Shown: piece after piece, positions 34,500 through 44,921 of the stretch
Layout of the letters: each line of letters begins with the position of its first letter
Position numbering within the stretch: the stretch's first letter is position 1
The notes under the pieces: generated by a model
What the model was told of the DNA's origin: nothing
Databases searched by the model: none
Seen by the model: the letters and a program-made list of their open reading frames with translations, nothing else
Translations under genes and position numbers: made by a program
Source: Zasmidium citrigriseum
Lineage: Eukaryota; Ascomycota; Dothideomycetes; Mycosphaerellales; Mycosphaerellaceae
Direction: 5' to 3'
Assembly: GCA_002786025.1 (NCBI GenBank)
Contig: NHNW01000033.1
Location: forward strand, 558,001-622,000
Length of the DNA: 64,000 nt

Positions 34500-37382
34500 G
34501 TAGGAGATACTTTAGTATATCTATAAGTAGTACTAGGGAGAAAAGTAGATAAAAAGCTAGTAGAGGCTAGTATAGTACTATACTTAGTAGCCTATCTCTA
34601 AAGGCTACCTACCTTCTTAGAACCTCTAGTCTTCCGCTTAGTATCTACCTAGTTAGACGAGCTAATACTACTACGTATATTCTCTAATCGCTCTAGTTAA
34701 GAAGGTAGTAAATAGGTAGGTAACTATAAACGATTTAGGGACTATAAAGGGTTCTAGTCTTAAGCCTGCGATAGCGACTACGACTAGTTATAGGTATAAC
34801 CTTTACTCTTTTTAGTCTTTAGAGTATTAGCTTTATTAGCCTAAATACCTATCTAGTCCTTATATACTACTAGGCCTAAAGCGTTAACCTTACTTATAAG
34901 CTCCTTTAACGATACCTTTATAGCGTTATAGTAGTCGCTAAAGGTCTAATCTATAAACGCTTTAGCGTACTAGGCGACTTAGTTCTCTATTAGCTAGTTA
35001 GTCTCTAGCTCTCGTATAATAACGTCCTCGTCTTTACCCTTAATAACGTCCTCCTTAGTAATATTCTACTAGCTTTCTTCCTTACGCTATAAGAATAAGT
35101 TATAAATCTCCTAAATAACGGGCTCTAGAATTAACTACGAGGGTAGGATCTTAAAGCGATAGTTTCTATAGCTCTAGTCTAGAAACTCTTTATCTATAAT
35201 AGTCTATAGCTACTACTTAATATATAGTAATACTATTATAGGCTTAGTACTAGCTATAGGCTTACTCTACTTCTTCTTAGTCTTCTTAAATAACTTTAAC
35301 TTCTCCTCGTTATATTCGATCTCGTTTAGTAAGCCTAGGAAATAGTACGAGTAATACTACGCTCTAGTCGTTAAGGGTAGTAATAGATAGATACTATTCT
35401 AGTACTTTAAGTATTAAAGGACGACCTTCTACTAGTATAGACTAGTACTACCGTTAAGATTATAGTAGTTCTAGGTATAGTAGAAGATATCTAGAATAGT
35501 AGCCTATCTCTTTAGCTTATCCTTAGTCTAATCCTTCTTACCTAGGCTTTAGTCTACTAGGTTTATAAAGTCTAGGTCTACGTTATCTATAACGTTAATC
35601 TTATCTAGAAAGGTAGCGCGATAAAGCTTACTCTATAGTAATCGTAGTAGTAGTAGAAGTATCGTAGTCTAGTTTATATCCTAAGTACTATATAGGATAT
35701 TTCTAATATTATTATTAATAATATATAGTAGGTAGATAATAGTAGTAGTCTAGAAGATAGTCGTCTTATTATCTAGTACTAGTAATCTAATCTTCTTCGC
35801 CTAAGCTTAGACTACCTCTATATTATAGCCTACTTAGCTAGCTCGCTAGGTAGTCTCTAATATATTCTTCTCGATATTAAAATTATACTAGATATTAATA
35901 AGGATATCTAGGGAGTAAGTACTAAGACTTACTATAGCTATCGTAACTATAAACTAAAGCTTAGATCTAATAGTTATAAATTTAGACTAACGCTAGTCTT
36001 TATCGTACTCTATAACCTAGCTATAGTAAAACGTAGTAAGCTTTCGTACGTTAAAGGTACTATTATAGCTATCCTAGGTATACTTCCTTAGCTTAGTCTC
36101 GTCCTAATCCTATATCGATAGGACTAACTACTCGTAGATTAGATCTCGGACGTCCTAGCTAGCTTTAATACTATTAATTAGAATCTAAGTCTTTAGAATT
36201 ATATCTAGTTAAGCTTTACTATTAGTATCGACTATATAGTTAATAACGTAGAAGAGGGACTAGTACTTATCGCTAGCTAGAAGGGCTTTTAAGATATACT
36301 TTATATCTAGCTAATCGACGCTAGTACGAATAATCTTAGTACGATAGGTACCTTCGCCTTCTAGACGTAGGCTAAGGTTTTATAGAATAAACTTCCTAGC
36401 TAGGTCGTTAGCTATTATAGTAGTCGTAAACTAGACTATATCTCGTTAAAGAGCTAAACGACTCTATTAGATTTAAGAGTATTCTAGTTAAAGGACTACC
36501 TACTCTTACGCTTTATAAGCCTCGTTAGTAGCTATAAGGGCGATACGATTACGGACCTATAAAGGATATTAGTAAGTATCTATAGTTACTCTAGCCTTTA
36601 CTTCTTACCTTAGGCTTACGTAGTAGTACCTAGAACTAAGGATAGGCGAGCTACTCTAGTCTAAATACGATATACTAGTACTCGCTATTCTTAATCTTCT
36701 AGTATAGCTTAGGGTCCTTCTTCTTAGTTTTAGCTATTATATAAACGGCTTTAATAATATCTTAATTTATACGCTTAAACTTAGTAGCTTACTCTACGCT
36801 TAATCGATTTAATAGCGATACTTAGAGAATAGTATACCTAGTTAATAGACTAAAGCCGTAGATTATTAAACTCTTACCCTCTCTCGTCTTACTAATAAAG
36901 AATACGTTATATTATCTAAAGATTATAGCCTATAGGTAGTCGATCTACGTCTCCCTTAGCTAGCGATAGGCGTCTATATAAATAAATCGTAAGACTCGAG
37001 TTAAGCCCTTCTTAACTATACTACGCTTAAGTTTACTACTTATATACCTATACTAGCTAATATTATATACGACTTTATATAGAAACTAGAGTAGTATATC
37101 TATAATAGTATCCTTTAAGGTAGTAAAGTATATCTACTATTATACTATAGTCGTATTCGTAGTCGCTAGTAGAGCTAATAGGAGATCTTAGAAGTACTTC
37201 TAATACTCTAGTATATCTAGAGTAGAGATAGGTATCTATAATAGGGCCTTAAAGGTTTATATAGTACCTATTAATACTATCGTAGCTATCGCTATAGTCG
37301 AGTCTACTACTATCGTAGTTAGTAGTAGAGCCTAGGTTATTATTAACTCTAGTAGGGGAATAGGGCTAGTACTAATACTAGA
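34500..37382 (-). pseudogene. SF2 (DEAH-box, RecQ-like) helicase relic
   Basis: On the minus strand a long frame, with RIP stops ignored, contains LRETQIDYLQAIIFRQYNVF and then the P-loop KTREGKSLIIYGFSLL (36868-36890; G to R at one Walker A glycine). After this come VSLLNRLSVEQ, LYQKIKNSEYQYIVFRLE and ALIATNEAYKA (about 36505-36535), which is DEAH with D to N and H to Y. This order (Q-motif-like, I, Ia, II) is that of RecQ/DEAH helicases. The 5' end probably extends toward the Gypsy-2 site. The C-terminal half down to 34500 is coherent but not diagnostic. Helicase genes accompany several fungal mobile elements, and this one fits inside the outer element. Confidence 0.6.
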
Positions 37383-37387
37383 TATAG
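37383..37387 (+). repeat. Target-site duplication, Gypsy-2 left (TATAG)
   Basis: TATAG precedes the left LTR and is repeated at 44359-44363. Confidence 0.8.
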
Positions 37388-37560
37388 TATTAGGAGTCGA
37401 CGTATATAACTCGGGTTATATAACTAGAGACGAGCTATATCGCTAGCGCGGCTAATTCTATATAACTATACGCGCTTCTCGCGCTCTTTTAGATAACTCG
37501 AACGATATCTTATCTATTCTACGATACTATCTAGTACCTTTCCCTAGAGTACCTCTAATA
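37388..37560 (+). repeat. 5' LTR of Gypsy-2
   Basis: 173 bp, TATTAGGAG...CTCTAATA. TG...CA ends are RIP-changed to TA...TA. It differs from the 3' copy by a dozen or so transitions. Confidence 0.88.
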
Positions 37561-37849
37561 TTACGTCGTTCTAATACGTAATAGATACTTAACTAATAGG
37601 CGATTTATTATCGCGCTATCTCTAATACTATCCTCGACTATTCGAGGTTTAATTATTATAATAGTAACCCTAGGTATATCGCGTAACTACGCGATACTAA
37701 TATATAGAACTAAGATCGTTACTAAGCCGTAATTAAGAGAGGTCGCGAAGCTCTTCTTATAGCGAAGACTAATTAGGCCTAATACTATACTTACTACTAA
37801 GGCTAGTAGGTAGATACTAACGTAGAAGGTAACGCGATTAACGCGCCCT

Positions 37850-39780
37850 TTAGTAAACTACTAAAGTAAAATAGTACCGCTAAATCGCCTCGAGTTACTC
37901 CTATAACGCCGCGTCCCTAGATATAATACGACGATAGCCTAACTAAGTACTTTCGTAAAGAAACGCTCGAGGCCTTATAGAATTAACGCCTACTCTATAA
38001 TTACGATCGCTAGTCGCCTAATAGCCTCTTTACTCCCTAGTACGAAGGTACTCGTTTCGATATAGTAGAATATAACGCGCCCTAACTAAGTAAGTTCCCC
38101 GAGACCTAGATACTTCGTAATAATAGACTATCTACCTAACGCTAATCGAGGTTCTTCCCTTATATCCTACCTATTAATAACGAGATCGAGAATAATCTCT
38201 AAACGCTAAAGTTACTACTAATACCTAACCTCGAGGACGAAACTACTAAGTCTACTATCGATTTTAGCTAGTTTATTAAGCTAAAAGAGATCGAGCCTAA
38301 TAGTTAAGACGCTAAGCTAGACTAATACCCGCTATAAGCTAAGAATATAGAGGATTTTAAGAGTAAGGTTATTAATAACTATAAGGGAGTATAGTTTAGG
38401 CTACTAAAGAAGCTTTAATCTTAGGGCCTAACCTAAGAGAAGACTTTAGACGAAAACGATAATAAGGTAGAAGCCCTATAGATAGAGAATAACGACCTAT
38501 ATACTAAAGTCGCTACTTAGGATAATAAAATTAAATAACTCCGAGTAGAAATTAGTAAGCTCTATAAGGCTAGTAAGAAAGCTATAGATTATAATACCTA
38601 TTAGCTTTAAATTAATTAACTAGAGCGTAACCTTAAGTAAGCTAATAACGACCTCGCTAGTATAGAGAAGGATATTAATCTATACGCTAAAGCCTAGAAG
38701 ACTAATTACGTAAAGATTAAGTCTCTCTACGATTAGCTCGCTATACCGCCTCCGCTAGTCGTATCTACGACTTATTAGAGTTAGTTCTCTACTACTCTAG
38801 AGGCCGAGTATTAACTAACTACTCCCTATTCGTACTTATCGCTAGCTACTTAGTATAGTAAGTTAGTTACGTATAACGCTAAGTTCCCTAATCTAGAGAT
38901 CTTTAAAGGCGATATAAAGAAGTACCTCTACTAGAAGTATATAGCTTAGGCTAAGATCGACTAAACCTACGCTAGCGCTCCTCTTAATAAGATTCTTCTA
39001 TACCTATAATCTAGAACTAATAACCCCCTATAGGAAATAATCGAGGTAAATCGCGATACCTAGGTCTCTATCGAAGACTTCTAGTTCGACTTCGACGGCT
39101 CGTTTAGTAATTAAGACGAAGCCCTATACGCTAAAGCTAAGTTAGTAGGATTAAAGTAATATAATACTACCTAGTCTAAGTTTAGTACTAAGTATAAGAC
39201 TCTCTCTACTAAAGCTAAGCGTACTATAACCTCCTAGGATTACTAGATATACCTTAATAAGCGATATTATAAGGAAATAACGAGAGACTAACTCCTACCC
39301 TTTAACGAGTTCTACTATATTATAAAGAGTATTAAGGAAGCCTAGAAGGCTATTTAGGAAATTAGCTCTATAGCCGTACTATCTAGTAGAGTTATAGGTA
39401 CTAGTCGTAATAGCTAGTAGAGTAATATACCTAGTACTAGTTCTAGTAGATTAGGTAGAGGTAGTAGTAATCGAGACTATACCCCTACTATCTATATTAT
39501 CCCTAAGAAATATAAGTTTAGTAAGCTTACTAATAAAGAGTATAGCCGTCTTATAAATAAAGGCCGCTACTTTAGCTATCGTAAGAAGGGTTACGAATCT
39601 AGAGATCCTATCTATATTAAGAGTAGAAGTAAGGGACCCTATAAGTTTAGAAAGGTCGATAGAGATACGCTAATCGTAAGCCTTAATACTATAAGTACTA
39701 TAAACGAATACTAATAGATTAAAGGCCCTCTAGAGCGTCTACTACTTACTATATACGCTAATAGCGAGTCGGAAAACTAA
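37850..39780 (+). pseudogene. Gypsy-2 gag relic
   Basis: A frame rich in Lys, Asp and Gln, with a capsid-like stretch (FPNLEIFKGDIKKYLYQK near 38890). The zinc knuckle reads GRYFSYRKKGYESRD at about 39563-39605, which is CFxC-x3-GH-x4 with Cys and His turned to Tyr. The change is what CpA-to-TpA mutation does to TGT/TGC and CAT/CAC codons. Confidence 0.75.
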
Positions 39781-39799
39781 AGGCCTTAGCGTAAAGCCG

Positions 39800-42700
39800 C
39801 GCGACTAAGGCCCTATTACGATATACTACTAGAATAAAGAACGAACGGTTCTAACCTTACGTTAAAGAGGTAGAGGATAAAGAGCTCTAGAAGACTATAC
39901 TAGAGTACGAGTTAATAGAAGAACCCGAAGCCTAGAAAGAGGATAAACTACTACTAGGTATAATAAGTAATAACGAATATATTTCTTACGCCTTTTCGAC
40001 TAAGACTATAATTTAGGATACTATTATTAAACCTAAGTATAGGTAGTACCTTATATATATAGTATATATTTAGTAATTAAAAGCTCGTTACCTTATCGAC
40101 TCTAGAGCCTTATTACTATTTATCTATTCTAACTATATCCGCGTAAACTATATCCCTATAATTCCTTTAAAGAAACCTAAGAAACTACGCCTTATAGATA
40201 GTAGGTATACTACTCTTATAAATATAGCTTTAGTACCCCTTACTATTAGAAACTATTAAGAATAGAGTCTTTATTATATTATAGACCTTAACTAGTACGA
40301 TATAGTCCTTAGTATATTATAGCTAGAAGAGTATAACCCTAAGATTAACTTTAAATACTATACGATCGAGTTTAGTTACCTAGCTTATTATATCTCGTAT
40401 TACGAAGGAGGAGTCCCCTACTATCTAGCTATAGATAGAAGAGAATTACGGAAGATATCGATACCCCCTACTAAAACTAACGCTAATATCTATACTATCT
40501 CTATAGAGGCCTTCTTAAAGATAACGTAATAGTAAGATACTTAAGTCTTCGTATTATAGCCTAAAGACTTCGAACTAATTATTATACTAGGAGAACTATT
40601 ACTAGCTACGATATTACTAGAAGACTATAAGAAGTTTATAGCTAAGTTAAAAGCTACTAATCCGCGAGAAAAGCTACCTAAGGAATATTAGTAGTATACT
40701 AACGTCTTTAAGTATAAATCGGAGTTTAAGCTACCTAACTATAGACCTTCGGACTACGCTATCGAATTAAAGCTAGGATCGAAACCGCCGTACTAGAAGG
40801 GTTACGCTATAAGCGCTAAGTAACTAGCTATCGTTAAGAAGTATATCGATAAAGAACTACTAAAGGGAACTATTAGGAAATCTAACTCTCCCTATATATT
40901 ACCTATTCTTATCGTTAGTAAGCCTAGAGGTAGTCTATAGGTTTATATAGATTATCGAGTACTAAACGCTCTAATAGTTAAAGATCGATACCCGATACCG
41001 TTACTAAGAGAGACTCTTAATAGGTTATATAAGGCTAAATAGTTTATTAAGCTTAACGTTATCGCTACGTTTAATAATATACGTATTAAAGAAGGCTATA
41101 AATAGATAATAGCCTTTATTACGAGATACGGGCTATACGAGTATAAGGTACTACCGTTTAGCCTCTATAATAGTCCGAGTAGCTAGTAACGAAAGATAAA
41201 TAAGATCCTACGAGAATTCCTAGACTAGTTCGTTATAGTATATCTAGATAATATACTTATCTATACGGATAGTAGTCTAGAAGATTACTAAGTCTATATT
41301 ATTAAAGTTCTAAAGAAACTCTAAGAGGCTAGCTTACTAATTAATATTAATAAGTGCGAGTTCTATGTCTAAAAGGTTAAGTACCTTAGGCTTATCGTTA
41401 TAACGAATAGAATTAAAATAGACCCTACGAAGGTAGAAGCTATCTAGTAATAGTAAGAGCCTAAGAATATAAAGGATATCCTAGCCTTCCTTAGTTTCGC
41501 TAGTTTCTACTAGCGCTTTATCTACGCGTTCTCCCGTATAGTATTACTAATAGTATACCTTACCCGTAAAGATATTAAGTAGTCTTAGAATAGCGCCTAC
41601 GTAGAGGTATTCTAAGAATTAAAGTACCGCTTTATAACGGTACTAGTCCTAGTATATTTCTAGCCTAGACTTAAAATATAGATCGAGATAGACTCTTTAG
41701 ACTAGGTAACGGCTAGAGTCTTATTATAGATATATACTAATAGTATACTACGACCTATAGTATACTTCTCTAAGAAGATAATACCTATAGAGTATAACTA
41801 CGATATCTATAATAAGGAGCTATTAGCTATTATTAAGTATTTTAAGGAATAGTAATATAAGCTAGTTAAAGAAGGAACTAACGAGGTACTATTAAGGGTA
41901 CTCTTAGATTACTATAACCTAGAATAGTTTATAACTACGAAGTAGCTAAACCGCCGCTAAGTACGATAGGCCGAATTCCTTACCTAGTTTAATTTTAAAA
42001 TTATATACTAACCTAGACGGTAAGGAACTAAGCTAGATAGCCTTATCTATCGAACGTAAGACCTTCTAGTAGGAGTTAACGACCTAAGAATCTAGTATTA
42101 ACGCTAGATAGTCCTTAAGCCTAAATAGCTTAATATTTAGTACTTCGCTATATACCTCGCTAAGAGCGAGGAATCTAATAACGAACTACTTTATACTCTA
42201 ATCGAAGTAGAAGATATAGAAGCTAATAAGGATAATAGCTCCGAGAGAGGGGAGGATAAGCCCTAAATAAACAATATACCGCTTTTAGTACTAATAGACC
42301 TACTTAATAATACTTATAACGATCGATCTACTATACGTATAATATAGTAGGTATAGAATAACTTAGTAATAGGGAGACCCTCTAAGTTTCTAAAAGAATA
42401 TAAGATTAGTATAACCGACTATACTATAAAAAACGGTCGCCTCTTCGTCTAGAACGCGATCTTTATACTAGCCTATAAGAATCTACGTATAAAGTTCGTA
42501 TAGTACTACTACGATACTCTATAGGCTAGCTATTAAGGCCCCGCGCGAATATTTAAGTTACTCTAGAGATACCGTATCTTTTAGCTAAAGATAAGCGTAT
42601 ATATCGCGTAGTATATAAGAAACTACTATAGTTATAGGAGAGTAATATCTTTAAGGTTAAAATATTAGAGTACGCTAGTACTATATTAAATACCTCTAGA

Positions 42701-43860
42701 TATTTAGAAGTATATTATAATAGACTATATTATTAACCTCCTACCTTTAAAGTCTAAGAAGGACGAACTAACGTATAAGAATATCTTAACGATTACAGAC
42801 TACCTATCGAAGTAAGTCTACTTCCTACCTATAAATAACCTATTAGTAGAACAAGTAGCTCGCTTATACTATTACTTAGTCTTTAATTATTATAGACTAA
42901 GCGACGTTATAATCTCGGACTAGGGTACCTAGTAGGTAAATATATTCTTTAAGTATCTTTATACTATACTCGGTATTAAGTAGAACCTATCTATAGTATT
43001 CTATCTAGAAATAGATAGGTAATTAGAACGAATAAACTAGATACTTAAGTAGTACCTCCGCGCTTTCGTTAACTATTAGTAAGATAACTAGGTTAATTAG
43101 CTTCCCTCTATAGAGTTCGTATTAAATAACTATAAATCCGCGAGTACTAGAATAACTCTATTCTTCGCTAATACTAGATAGTACCTAAGGATATCGTTTA
43201 AGAAGGATTTTACGAGACTATAGGTAGCTCGTAATTAAGCTAAGTAACTAGATAATATAGAATAGTTCGTATCTACTATAGAAGGTGTCTATAACTATAT
43301 ATAGGAAGTACTACGAGACCTTTAAGTAAACTATACCTTCGCGTAGGCCTATACGGCTAACTACGTAAATATATACTATATACCTATACCTAATTTTCGA
43401 CCTAGCGATAAAGTCTAGCTAGATTCGCGATATCTATATATAGTACGCCTAAGTAAGAAACTCGACTATAAGTTCCTTAGCCTCTACGAAATTATCGAGC
43501 GTATTAGTACCTAATCCTATTACCTAAACCTATACGACCTATAAGCCTACGCTATAATCTACTCTAGCCTCCTTCGAAGCGACCTATCTAACCCGCTACT
43601 CGGCTAGAATATAGGCCTACTACTACTAGTTAAGATTAAAAGAGATAGATAGACTAATACTAAATAGGAAGTTAAAGAGGTAGTTAATATAAGAATTAGA
43701 TACTATAAGGTATAGTATACTATAAGATAGAAAGGAGGAGAGATAACTAAGTATAGATAGGATAATCTACTACTAGGAAGTAAAGAAGTAGTAGCGCTAT
43801 TCTACGCGCGATACCTAGATTAGCCTAGGCCTCCTACTACTAATAGTTTAGTACCGCTAA
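39800..43860 (+). pseudogene. Gypsy-2 pol relic (PR, RT, RNase H, IN, chromodomain-like)
   Basis: The protease region shows LIDSRALLLF (about 40095; DSG to DSR). The RT has [32 protein letters not shown] and the catalytic YLDN-ILIYTD (about 41238-41262). RNase H reads [20 protein letters not shown] (about 41760). The integrase has an IISD-stop-GTQ block (about 42907-42935), where the stop replaces Gln or Trp. Near 43670 RYYKVQYTIRQKGGE resembles a chromodomain strand-helix. All breaks are RIP-type stops. It is inactive. Confidence 0.82.
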
Positions 43861-44185
43861 TATAATATAGCTTAGTAGTAATCTAACGGGCCTTACTAGC
43901 TACGTCCGTTACTAATATAATACTTAACGACTAACTAATACTATAGTAAATAGCTAGGATAGTAGAGGAGCTTCTAAGTAGAGAGCGAGGCTATACTAGA
44001 TACGTATACTAACTAGATTAAGTACGGTAGTTAGATACTACCTTACTAGTAAGCGATAGAACTATAGTACCTCCGCGACTACTACGTAATAATAAAAAGA
44101 TAAGTAGCGATATCTTCCCTAGGTCGCTATCGCCTAGTAAATCTAATAGTATCGCTAGAGCTCTACCTTTAAAGGGGGGGAGTAC

Positions 44186-44358
44186 TATTAGGAGTTAACG
44201 TATATAACTTAGGTTATATAACTAGGGATATACTATATTACTAGCGTAGCTAATTCTATATAACTACGCGCGCTTCTCGCGCTCTTTTAGATAACTCGAA
44301 CGACGTCTCGTCTATTCTACGATACTATCTAGTACCTTTCCCTAGAGTACCTCTAATA
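44186..44358 (+). repeat. 3' LTR of Gypsy-2
   Basis: 173 bp, TATTAGGAG...CTCTAATA, preceded by the polypurine tract and AGTAC. Confidence 0.88.
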
Positions 44359-44363
44359 TATAG
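44359..44363 (+). repeat. Target-site duplication, Gypsy-2 right (TATAG)
   Basis: Second copy of TATAG. Confidence 0.8.
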
Positions 44364-44728
44364 TATAGGATACTTCTACTAGGTTATAATTACTACTAGG
44401 CTAGAATCGCGAAGAGTTCTTCGCCTTTAGCGCTATTATAGGCGTTTAAGAGGGTTAGATATTAGATAGCGTAGATACTAAATTACTAGGTAGTTAAAGT
44501 ATAGTTAGAAGAGGAATTTAGTTCTATAAAGGGTTAGAGCTTATAAAGCGACTTAAGAAGAGTAACCTTCTACTATTATAGGTATTAGGAGGTATTATAG
44601 TAGGTAGTAGTTTATCGAGAGTAAATAGAAGGTAGGTAGTTATAGAAATAACCTATCTAGTTTTAACTTAAAATAAATAGAACTTACTAGAATCGTAAGC
44701 GTTCTCTATAATTTTTAGTTTATATAAA
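44364..44728. other. RIP-mutated right part of the outer element
   Basis: Continuation of the outer element after Gypsy-2. It may hold the start and promoter of the helicase gene on the minus strand, but no motif could be read. Confidence 0.4.
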
Positions 44729-44913
44729 TTGCTATATCGTAAAGAAAAATTTGTCCTAAGCGATTTTGCGATTTCTATCTATATGTATTGTTATTCAAAA
44801 TCTAGTAATCTATGGTGCGGGCGTTTTCGCCTATTTGGCCCAACTTGAGCTTAGGCGCTTCGCAGAAGCCCGGACTAGTCCGGATTCGGCAAGCGCCTGA
44901 GATTCGGAGGTAG
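44729..44913 (-). repeat. Right terminal region of the outer element, not RIP-mutated
   Basis: CA and TG reappear from about 44729. It holds the inner inverted-repeat block (44828-44846), a hairpin with GCTTC/GAAGC arms (44857-44869), the perfect 14-bp palindrome CCGGACTAGTCCGG (44870-44883), and the tip GGAGGTAG (44906-44913). It mirrors the left end in layout but not base for base. Confidence 0.65.
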
Positions 44914-44921
44914 TGGCCGGG
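44914..44921 (+). repeat. Target-site duplication, right copy (outer element)
   Basis: TGGCCGGG, identical to 11189-11196. Confidence 0.75.

Larger units (their letters stand above)
37388..44358 (+). mobile_element. Gypsy-type LTR retrotransposon 2 (RIP-mutated)
   Basis: 6971 bp with 173-bp LTRs and a 5-bp target duplication. The polypurine tract AAAGGGGGGG (44171-44180) lies next to the right LTR, so orientation is plus. The internal part reads as gag, protease, RT, RNase H, integrase and a chromodomain-like end, in Ty3/Gypsy order. I could follow the pol frame for about 4 kb without an indel. It is a separate family from Gypsy-1, because the LTRs do not match. Confidence 0.9.
11197..44913. 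mobile_element. Outer DNA transposon with nested insertions (33.7 kb)
   Basis: The tips are CTATCTCC on the left and GGAGGTAG on the right, an 8-base inverted repeat with one mismatch, flanked by the 8-bp duplication TGGCCGGG. A second inverted match lies inside: 11275-11293 against 44828-44846, with 17 of 19 bases paired. GC-rich hairpins occur near both ends. The element contains relics of a DUF6589-like gene (+) and a DEAH-box helicase gene (-). Two Gypsy elements, one holding a hAT element, were inserted later. Without them it is about 10.9 kb. TSD length and TIRs fit a cut-and-paste DNA transposon; hAT and KDZ-like groups also make 8-bp duplications. No known family could be assigned from sequence reading alone. 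Confidence 0.7.

Noticed and set aside
11223..44879. CTAGTCC/GGACTAG as the true tips of the outer element
   Set aside because: These motifs are inverted at both ends, but no matching target duplication flanks them. CTATCTCC/GGAGGTAG tips are flanked by a perfect 8-bp copy and restore the gene frame.
11197..44913. A Starship-type giant element
   Set aside because: No tyrosine-recombinase (DUF3435) captain could be read near either end, and the target duplication and TIRs point to a cut-and-paste transposon.
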